Assembly: GCF_003444775.1 (NCBI RefSeq)
Contig: NZ_CP021081.1
Location: 200,001-264,000, forward strand
Length of the DNA stretch: 64,000 nt
Direction: 5' to 3'
Source: Deinococcus ficus
GTDB lineage: Bacteria > Deinococcota > Deinococci > Deinococcales > Deinococcaceae
In this document: positions 57,896 to 64,000 of the stretch, one piece after another
Numbering within the stretch: the stretch's first letter is position 1
How the letters are laid out: each line of letters opens with the position of its first letter
Program-made: the position numbers and the translations under genes
The notes under the pieces: generated by a model
The model's input: only the letters and a program-made list of their open reading frames with translations
What the model was told of the DNA's origin: nothing
Database searches by the model: none

Positions 57896-57922
57896 GTGGC
57901 CCGGGGACGCTCCCCGGGCCAC
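57896..57922. terminator. GC hairpin between convergent genes
   Basis: GTGGCCCGGGGA (57896-57907) pairs perfectly with TCCCCGGGCCAC (57911-57922) around CGC. No T-run, but position 3' of both genes suggests a terminator or end-protecting hairpin. Confidence 0.65.
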
Positions 57923-57933
57923 CTGTCATGCCC

Positions 57934-58578
57934 TCAGCGCAGGAAGGGGTTCGTGCGGCGCTCGAAGCCCACCGTGGTGCGCGGCCCGTGCCCCGGGTAC
58001 ACGCTCACGTCGTCCGGCAGGGACAGCAGTTCCCGTTCCAGGCCCGCGATCAGCTGCGGGTGGTCGCCGCCCGGCAGGTCCGTGCGCCCGATCCCGCCCT
58101 GGAACAGCGTGTCCCCGGCGATCACGAACCCGGGCCCCAGGAACACCACATGCCCCGGCGCGTGCCCCGGCAGCTCCCGCACCCGCAGGCTCAGGTCCCC
58201 GGCCGTGAGGGTCTGGTCCTGCCTCAGGGCATGCTCCGGGTCGGCGGGCTGCACGAACGGCAGGTTCCAGCGCGCCGCGCTCGCCTGCCCCAGCCGGTAC
58301 AGCGGCAGGTCCGCCGGATGCAGGTGCACAGGCACGCCCAGCGCCTCGCGGGTGGCCTGTACCGCGCCGATGTGATCGAAGTGCGCGTGCGTGAGCAGGA
58401 TCGCCTGCACGCTCACCCCGGCGTCCCGCACCAGTGCCAGGATCCGTTCGGCGTCGTCGCCCGGGTCGAACAGGAAGCCCTGCCCCTGCGCTCCCGCCAC
58501 CAGCACCGCGTTTTCCTGCAAGGGCCCGGTGGGCAGGGACCACACCCGCACCGGCCCGTGATCAAACGGTTTCACCAT
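57934..58578 (-). CDS. MBL-fold metallo-hydrolase (glyoxalase II-like)
   Basis: 214 aa with the metallo-beta-lactamase signature THAHFDHIG (H64, H66, D68, H69), [12 protein letters not shown] with the next His, and [18 protein letters not shown] with the bridging Asp, then YPGHGPRT. This set is that of glyoxalase II and related thioesterases; it may cleave S-lactoyl thiols or other thioesters. TACACT seven bases before the ATG suggests leaderless transcription. Cytosolic, no signal peptide. Confidence 0.93.
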   Translation of the reverse strand: MVKPFDHGPVRVWSLPTGPLQENAVLVAGAQGQGFLFDPGDDAERILALVRDAGVSVQAILLTHAHFDHIGAVQATREALGVPVHLHPADLPLYRLGQASAARWNLPFVQPADPEHALRQDQTLTAGDLSLRVRELPGHAPGHVVFLGPGFVIAGDTLFQGGIGRTDLPGGDHPQLIAGLERELLSLPDDVSVYPGHGPRTTVGFERRTNPFLR

Positions 58579-58602
58579 GACGCGCAGTGTAGAGCCGCGC
58601 CC

Positions 58603-59574
58603 TCAGGCGGACCCCAGCGCCTCCCGGAGCCGCAGCGCGAACACCTGAAAACTCAGGGCCGGGTTCGCGTACGCCTCCAGCGCCTCCTGAAGGGCTTCCA
58701 GCGCCGTGTCCGCCCGGGCGCGGGCCGGCGGCGGCAGGTGCCGCCACGCGAAGCGCAGCGTCTCCGGGTGCCACGCCGCGTCCCAGTGCTTCTCCAGCGC
58801 GGAGGCGGCGTCCAGCGCGGACAGCAGGCCCTCCTCCAGCGCGCGGGTGAAGTCCGCCGCGCCCGCCAGGGCTGCCAGGACAGTGACGTGCTCGGCCAGC
58901 ACGCCCGCGCGCCCCGCCGCGAACGCCACCAGGTCCGGGTCCGGACTCACGCCGGCCTGCGCCAGCGCGAACTCCAGCGCCCGGTCCGCGACCGGCGGGA
59001 CGCTCAGGCGCCCGCTGCGGCTCACGATGGTCGGCAGCACCGACCGCACGTCCTCCGCGATGAACACGAACAGCGCCCCGTGCGGCGGTTCCTCCACCAG
59101 TTTCAGCAGCGCGTTCGCGGCCTCCTGCCCGAGGAACTCCGCGCCGTTCACCACCACCACCCGCCGCCGGAAGGTCGGGCGGACCTCCAGGAACTCGTAG
59201 ACGTGCACCTCGTAGTCGCGGCCCTTGTCCCGCCCCTCCAGCACCGCCCCGATGGGGATGATCCTGCGCCGCGCGGCCTTCCCGGTGGTGGTTGTGGCGC
59301 GCGGCTCCACCAGCAGCACGTCCGGGTGCCCGCCCGCCGCCAGCGCCCGGCACGACGGGCAGGTGCCGCACGCCTCGCCGTACATGCCGCGCACCCCGGA
59401 ACAGTTGTGCTGCGCCGCGACCGCCAGTGCCAGCGCCCGCCGCCCCACCCGGGCCGGGCCGGTCAGCAGCAGGGCATTGCCGCGAAACGCCCCCGTCTGC
59501 TCCAGCAGCGGGCCGTGCAGGGTCGCGGCCGACAGGGCCGGCAGACCGCCCAGCGGCGAGGCCGGGTCCGTCAT
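58603..59574 (-). CDS. holB: DNA polymerase III delta' subunit
   Basis: 323 aa clamp-loader subunit. Degenerate P-loop ([15 protein letters not shown]), zinc motif [18 protein letters not shown] (four Cys), the [22 protein letters not shown] strand region, [11 protein letters not shown] (sensor-1 region) and [12 protein letters not shown]. It works in loading the beta clamp on DNA. The start overlaps the phosphoesterase stop (ATGA), so the two are co-translated. dnaE is about 46 kb away in this window. Confidence 0.9.
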   Translation of the reverse strand: MTDPASPLGGLPALSAATLHGPLLEQTGAFRGNALLLTGPARVGRRALALAVAAQHNCSGVRGMYGEACGTCPSCRALAAGGHPDVLLVEPRATTTTGKAARRRIIPIGAVLEGRDKGRDYEVHVYEFLEVRPTFRRRVVVVNGAEFLGQEAANALLKLVEEPPHGALFVFIAEDVRSVLPTIVSRSGRLSVPPVADRALEFALAQAGVSPDPDLVAFAAGRAGVLAEHVTVLAALAGAADFTRALEEGLLSALDAASALEKHWDAAWHPETLRFAWRHLPPPARARADTALEALQEALEAYANPALSFQVFALRLREALGSA

Positions 59575-60335
59575 TTGCCCAGCGTCAGGCGCGCCGCCAG
59601 GACTTCCGGCAGGCCCGCCTCCCGGATCAGGGCGCCCGCCCGTTCCACGTCATACGTCACGCGCACCACCTCGAAGTGGTTACGGGCCGTGTCGTACACC
59701 CCGTAACTCGCCTGCGGATTCCCGTCCCGCGGCTGCCCCACGCTGCCCGGGTTCAGGATCACCCGCGCGGTCGGCGGCACCAGGTAACTGCCGCCCTCCG
59801 CGAAGGTCTGCGACTTGATCCACTCCCCGACCGGGGCGTTCAGCGTGGCGAACACCGCCGGGGTGTGCGTGTGCCCCACGAACCCCAGCCGCCCCTGCCA
59901 GCCCTGGAACGCCTCCCGGGCCGCGGTGACGCTGTCGGTGTAGTCGTCCAGGCTCAGGGGCGTGCCGTGCCGGTAACGCGCGCCGACCTCCGGGTCGTCC
60001 ACACCGTCGCGCCACAGCCGCAGCCACTCCAGGTGCGCCGGGGTGAGCCGCTCCAGCTGCGCGCGCAGCGCGGCGTACACCACGCTCTGCCGGCCGGAGT
60101 CCGCGCCGCCCGCCAGGCCCAGCAGCATGTGCTCGTGGTTGCCCTGGATGCACACCGGGTCCAGGTCCCGCAGCACGTCCAGCACCTCGTTCGCGTGGGA
60201 CCCGTACCCGACCGCGTCGCCCAGGCACACCACCTGATCGAAACGCCGCGTGCCGGCATCCTTCAGGACGGCCTCCAGGGCCGTGATGTTCGCGTGAATA
60301 TCGGAAAGCAGCAGCAGCCGCACGCCGCGCATCAT
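59571..60335 (-). CDS. Metallophosphoesterase
   Basis: 254 aa calcineurin-like phosphoesterase with the metal ligands in order: [12 protein letters not shown] (D, H), CLGDAVGYG (D), QGNHEHM (N, H), then GHTHTP (H). This pattern fits the YfcE/ApaH-like group acting on nucleotides or phosphodiesters. Alternative ATGs at 60335 and 60332; GGGGAGG lies upstream. Its stop overlaps the holB ATG, so it is transcribed with holB. Substrate unknown. Confidence 0.9.
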   Translation of the reverse strand: MMRGVRLLLLSDIHANITALEAVLKDAGTRRFDQVVCLGDAVGYGSHANEVLDVLRDLDPVCIQGNHEHMLLGLAGGADSGRQSVVYAALRAQLERLTPAHLEWLRLWRDGVDDPEVGARYRHGTPLSLDDYTDSVTAAREAFQGWQGRLGFVGHTHTPAVFATLNAPVGEWIKSQTFAEGGSYLVPPTARVILNPGSVGQPRDGNPQASYGVYDTARNHFEVVRVTYDVERAGALIREAGLPEVLAARLTLGK

Positions 60336-60392
60336 ACCCAACCCCACCTCCCCTCACCGGGACAGGTCTTCCCCCGGCCGGCACCGGCGCCG

Positions 60393-61424
60393 TTACGGAA
60401 AGACCGTGATCCGCCCGGCGGGCGGGTCCAGCCGCGCCCGGCCCCCCAGCGGCAGGGTCAGCTGCGGGCTGGTGTGCCCGAAATCCACGTTCGCCACGAC
60501 CGGCAGGTCAGGGCGCCCGGCCTCCCCGAGCACGCGCCGCACCCAGCCGTACAGCGCCTGCACCTGCTCGGGGGCGTACCCGCGCGGGCGGGCCAGCAGC
60601 AGCCCGGCCAGCCCGGCCAGCAGGCCCTGCGCCGCGTAATTGCGCAGCCAGTACCCCACCTGCTCGGGCGGGGGCACGTTCTCGCTGGTTTCCAGCGCCA
60701 GCACCGCGCCCCGCCACAACTCCGGGGCCGGCCAGCCGGGCGTGCCGACCAGCATGTCCAGCACCTCCACGCACCCGCCGATCAGGTGCCCCTCCGCCGG
60801 CCGGTCGCCCTGCACCCACGTCCAGCCGTCCCCCGCCCGGAAGGGCCGGGGCACCTCCTGCAGCGCCGGGTCCGCCCAGTCCTGCCAGTGCTCCGTCCAC
60901 TCCGGTGCGGGCGACAGGTCGAACGGCGCCGGCTCGTCCACCACCGCCCGGCGCACCCCCTGCACCACGAAGGGGTGCATCCCGCCGTTCTCCGCCAGGT
61001 CCGTCAGCAGCGCCGGGCCGTGGTAGGCCATCACGCCCGCCCGCAGGAAGTGCAGCAGCGTGACCGTGCTGTCACTGAACCCCAGGAACACCTTCGGGTG
61101 CCGCCGCACCAGCCCCGCGTCCAGGTGCGGCAGCAGGCGCACGCTGTCATCCCCGCCGATCACGCTCACCATGCCGTGGATGCCGGGGTGCTCCAGCGCC
61201 CAGTGCAGGTCGTCCGCGCGGGCCGGCGGGTTCGCGTCCAGGAAGTCCGGGCCGCGCAGCGCGTTCGGGGCCGGCACGACCTCCCACCCGAACTCCGCGG
61301 CGCACTGCCGCACACCCGCCCGGTACCGGTCCATCACGGCCGTCACGAACCCGCTCGACAGGCTCAGCGCCGCCACCCGCGATCCCGGCCCCAGCCGCGG
61401 CGGCCGCACGAAGTTCAAGCTCAC
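60393..61424 (-). CDS. S66 peptidase family protein (MccF/LD-carboxypeptidase-like)
   Basis: 343 aa. The S66 triad can be placed: S94 in VIGGDDSVRLLPHLD, E245 in VLALETSEN and H317 in NVDFGHTSPQLTLPLG. The GGDDS loop and the FSDSTVTLLHFLRAGVMAYHGP block resemble MccF (microcin C immunity) more than classic LdcA. It would cut an acyl-sulfamoyl-type or murein L,D bond. The GTG start overlaps the GNAT stop (GTGA). It is the third gene of nitrilase-GNAT-S66. Confidence 0.85.
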   Translation of the reverse strand: MSLNFVRPPRLGPGSRVAALSLSSGFVTAVMDRYRAGVRQCAAEFGWEVVPAPNALRGPDFLDANPPARADDLHWALEHPGIHGMVSVIGGDDSVRLLPHLDAGLVRRHPKVFLGFSDSTVTLLHFLRAGVMAYHGPALLTDLAENGGMHPFVVQGVRRAVVDEPAPFDLSPAPEWTEHWQDWADPALQEVPRPFRAGDGWTWVQGDRPAEGHLIGGCVEVLDMLVGTPGWPAPELWRGAVLALETSENVPPPEQVGYWLRNYAAQGLLAGLAGLLLARPRGYAPEQVQALYGWVRRVLGEAGRPDLPVVANVDFGHTSPQLTLPLGGRARLDPPAGRITVFP

Positions 61425-61942
61425 AGGGGCCGCCACATGAAATGCTCCTGCAGCACCTGCCCGGCCCGGCGGATCGCGTCCGGCTGCGTGCCCCACACCT
61501 GAAACCCGTGCCGCTCGTACAGCCGCCGCGCGGCCGCCTGCGTGTCCGTGACCGCCAGATGCAGGCTGGTCAGGCCCTCCCAGGACCGGGCGTGGTCCAG
61601 CGCGGCGCGCATCAGGGCGTCCCCGGCCCCCTGCCCGCGCGCTTCCCGCAGCACCGCCACGCCCAGCACGTCCGCCCGGTGCGCGAACCCCGGGCTGTCC
61701 AGCCGGACCAGGGTCAGGATGCCCACCAGCGCCTCCTGGCCGTCCGGGCCGCTCAGGAACGCCCCGAACGACACGCGCGTGTCGCTGGGCGTGACCCGCT
61801 GGGCCACCTGCTCCAGCGGCAGCGCCGCGAACCGCTCGGCGGTCGTGCCGAACGCGAACGGGTCACTGCTCAGGGTCGCGTACCGCACGTCCCAGTAGGG
61901 CTGCGCGTCCGCCGCGCCCAGCGCCCGGACGCGCACGCTCAC
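61421..61942 (-). CDS. GNAT family N-acetyltransferase
   Basis: 173 aa with the GNAT core: VGILTLVRL strand, [21 protein letters not shown] with the acetyl-CoA loop R-x-x-G-x-G, and [22 protein letters not shown]. It acetylates an unknown amine, cytosolic. Starts with GTG overlapping the nitrilase stop and ends overlapping the S66 peptidase start, so it sits in the middle of a tight three-gene operon. Confidence 0.9.
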   Translation of the reverse strand: MSVRVRALGAADAQPYWDVRYATLSSDPFAFGTTAERFAALPLEQVAQRVTPSDTRVSFGAFLSGPDGQEALVGILTLVRLDSPGFAHRADVLGVAVLREARGQGAGDALMRAALDHARSWEGLTSLHLAVTDTQAAARRLYERHGFQVWGTQPDAIRRAGQVLQEHFMWRPL

Positions 61943-62838
61943 GCCCCGGCCTCCACACCCGCCCGCTCGGCCGGGGTGGCCCGCGTGAGCGCCGCCTGCC
62001 GGTCCCGCCAGTTCAGCACGTGCCCGTCCACGCGCACGTTCCGCGTCAGGGCCAGGTCCAGGTCCGCCACCAGCCAGCCCGGCTCGTTCCAGCCGCCCGC
62101 GGCCACCACCCCGTCCTCCGGCAGGCCGTTGTCGGCCGGGGCGTACACGCCCGCCGCGCCCACAGCGTCCTCCACCGCGTACGTCCACGGCGCGTCCGCG
62201 ATCAGCGGCGCGTGCACCGCGTAACACTGCCCTTCCAGCGCGCGGGCCATGCTGCCCACCCGCACCCGCGTGTACCCCGCCCGGGACCCCGTGAAGGACG
62301 GCACCACCAGCACCTCCGCGCCCGCCTCCGCCAGCTGCCGCGCCAGGTGCGGGAACTCACTGTCGTAGCAGATGGCGATCCCGAAGGTCACGCCCGCTGC
62401 CCCGAACACCCGCACACCCGACCCCGGCGCGATGTCCCATTCCTCAGCCTCGAAGCGCGTCATCATCAACTTGTCCTGATACCCCAGCAGCCCCGATGGG
62501 CCGAACACGTACGCCCGGTTCACGAACGCGCCCGCGTGCGCCACCGGCAGGCTCCCCGCCACCACCGTCACCGCGTGCTCGCGGGCCAGCCGCTCGTGCA
62601 GCGCCAGGAAGTCCGGCAGGAACGCCTGCAGCGCCGGGCGCATGCCGTGCATGTCGTGGTGCAGCGCCCCGGGCAGCAGGCTGATCAGTTCCAGCGGCGC
62701 GTACTCCGGGAAGACCAGCAACTGTGCACCCTGCCCGGCGGCGTCCGCCACCCAGCGCTCCACCTTCGCCGCGTACGCTGCCCAACTTTCCAGGTACTCC
62801 ACCGGGTACGCCGCCGCCGCCACCTTCAGGACCGTCAT
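61939..62838 (-). CDS. Nitrilase/amidohydrolase family protein
   Basis: 299 aa with the carbon-nitrogen hydrolase triad: E45 in [12 protein letters not shown]123 in [11 protein letters not shown] and C157 in [11 protein letters not shown]. Near family length; no signal peptide. Such enzymes hydrolyse nitriles or amides. The length and [20 protein letters not shown] block suggest an aliphatic amidase branch. TACACT seven bases before the ATG (leaderless) heads the operon with the GNAT and S66 peptidase genes. Substrate unknown. Confidence 0.9.
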   Translation of the reverse strand: MTVLKVAAAAYPVEYLESWAAYAAKVERWVADAAGQGAQLLVFPEYAPLELISLLPGALHHDMHGMRPALQAFLPDFLALHERLAREHAVTVVAGSLPVAHAGAFVNRAYVFGPSGLLGYQDKLMMTRFEAEEWDIAPGSGVRVFGAAGVTFGIAICYDSEFPHLARQLAEAGAEVLVVPSFTGSRAGYTRVRVGSMARALEGQCYAVHAPLIADAPWTYAVEDAVGAAGVYAPADNGLPEDGVVAAGGWNEPGWLVADLDLALTRNVRVDGHVLNWRDRQAALTRATPAERAGVEAGA

Positions 62839-62976
62839 GCCCCGCAGTGTACGCACCCCTCCCCGCCCCCCACCTGTCCCAAATGGCCTACAGCGCGCAT
62901 TTCCTTCACCGAGACTGCCGGCTGGACCGCGTTCCACGGAGGGAACCGGCGAAGGCTGAACCGCGTACAGTAAGGC

Positions 62977-63615
62977 ATGAGCCGCCGCCCGTCCCCGCCC
63001 ACCGTGCTGCTGCCTGCCGTGATCACCGTCGCCACCGTCGGCGTGGCCGCCGGGGCCGCCTATCTGGCCCGCAACCGGCGCGGCGACGTGAAGAACGCGG
63101 TCGTGAACCGCGTCCTGGAAGCGCCCGCCGGCCGCAGCAGCTACCAGGAACTCCAGACCGCCCTGGAACGCGCCTCCGTCGCCCTCGCCGCCCGCGCCGA
63201 CCGCGCCGCGGACACCCCCGGCAACCGCGACCTGCTCATGCACATCATCGGCATCGAACGCTGGGGCCAGGAACGCCTGAAAGTCGCGCTGGGCCAGAAA
63301 CCGTACGTGGAGGACACCCACCACCCCTACCGGCCCGAGGGCGGCCGCAGCCTCCCGGACCTGCGCGAGGACCTCTCCCGCACCCGCTCCGGCACCGTGG
63401 ACCTCGTGCGGCAACTGCACCGCACTCCGCCCGAGGACGCCCTGACCGTGAACCACAACGCCCTGGGGCCCCTCACCGCGAAAGCCTGGGTGCGCTACCT
63501 CACGCAGCACGCCGACCTGGAAAGCCGCAAACTCCGCGCGCAGAAACCCGGGCAGGACGACCCCGGCACGGCGGCTGCCGAGACGGTCACGGCCGGCCCC
63601 ACCCGCTCCGGCTGA
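62977..63615 (+). CDS. DinB-like protein with N-terminal membrane anchor
   Basis: 212 aa. One N-terminal membrane helix (residues about 8-29), then a DinB/YfiT-like four-helix bundle: [21 protein letters not shown] and a late [29 protein letters not shown] block with the conserved His. Metal binding by the three expected His (HIIG, NHNA, QHAD) is plausible. DinB-like proteins are abundant in Deinococcus; the membrane anchor here is less usual. TACAGT five bases before the ATG. Confidence 0.78.
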   Translation: MSRRPSPPTVLLPAVITVATVGVAAGAAYLARNRRGDVKNAVVNRVLEAPAGRSSYQELQTALERASVALAARADRAADTPGNRDLLMHIIGIERWGQERLKVALGQKPYVEDTHHPYRPEGGRSLPDLREDLSRTRSGTVDLVRQLHRTPPEDALTVNHNALGPLTAKAWVRYLTQHADLESRKLRAQKPGQDDPGTAAAETVTAGPTRSG

Positions 63616-63694
63616 ACGGCCAGACGCGCACCGTGAGCGCTTTACGAGAAACGCAGTAAAATTGTAAGAACCCCCCCCGTACGCTCAAGGCACC

Positions 63695-64000
<306 letters not shown>

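Noticed and set aside
63657..63662. TAAAAT as the pilT -10 box
   Set aside because: It lies over 30 bases before the ATG, and a TACGCT box closer to the start fits the local leaderless pattern better; neither has a clear -35, so no promoter was listed.

Overview
The window is a high-GC chromosomal segment that looks like Deinococcus. The dnaE, dnaK, hisA, mdh, ubiD and subtilase-type proteins fit that genus. A large share of genes on both strands have a TANNNT -10 box only 6-9 bases before the start codon, the leaderless-mRNA architecture described in Deinococcus. The dnaK operon carries a HAIR-like element of the kind bound by HspR. Coding density is high (about 66 protein genes and one tRNA), gene order is that of a stable chromosome, and I saw no insertion sequence, prophage or CRISPR array.

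Layout. 1-1816: folP-folB-folK folate cluster. 1881-8250: small unknowns, a YraN-type nuclease coupled to a stand-alone dsRNA-binding protein, a uracil permease, DUF488, a TspO/MBR-like protein, DUF72, and a small gene that looks frameshifted. 8247-15689 (minus strand): dnaE, a DUF99 (endonuclease dU-like) protein, an M24 peptidase, and a polar amino acid ABC permease with its binding protein. 15891-20402: a secreted unknown, a methyltransferase, and an ABC exporter with a GbsR/MarR-type regulator. 20553-26498: UbiD-family decarboxylase, a lipoprotein, a GH26-like secreted glycosidase with TPRs, and an enoyl-CoA hydratase. 26648-32949: malate dehydrogenase, a MerR-like regulator with a MerR-type promoter, an APH(3')-like kinase, an MMPL transporter and a GIY-YIG protein. 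33053-37028: a large subtilase, a CBS protein and a DUF421 protein. 37088-41399 (minus strand): the operon dnaK-grpE-(DUF2132/ankyrin)-dnaJ. 41646-50099: jag/khpB, prmC, a VC0807-type membrane protein, an M3 peptidase, YihY/BrkB, an epimerase, hisA and a glycosyltransferase. 50086-57880: tRNA-Leu(CAG), an SGNH hydrolase, a prolyl-oligopeptidase, a DUF2229-like protein, DUF2270 and a lipoprotein subtilase. 57934-64000: an MBL hydrolase, a phosphoesterase-holB pair, a tightly overlapped nitrilase-GNAT-S66 peptidase operon, a DinB-like membrane protein and the start of pilT.

The points I rate most worth a second look are: the APH(3')-like kinase beside a MerR-type regulator whose promoter has a 19-bp spacer and internal dyad; the nitrilase/GNAT/MccF-like operon; the DUF2132-ankyrin gene inside the dnaK operon; the dsRBD/YraN coupling with a CTG start; the frameshifted gene behind dnaE; and several operator-like palindromes and intra-operon hairpins. 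All functions are read from sequence motifs by eye; no database search was run.
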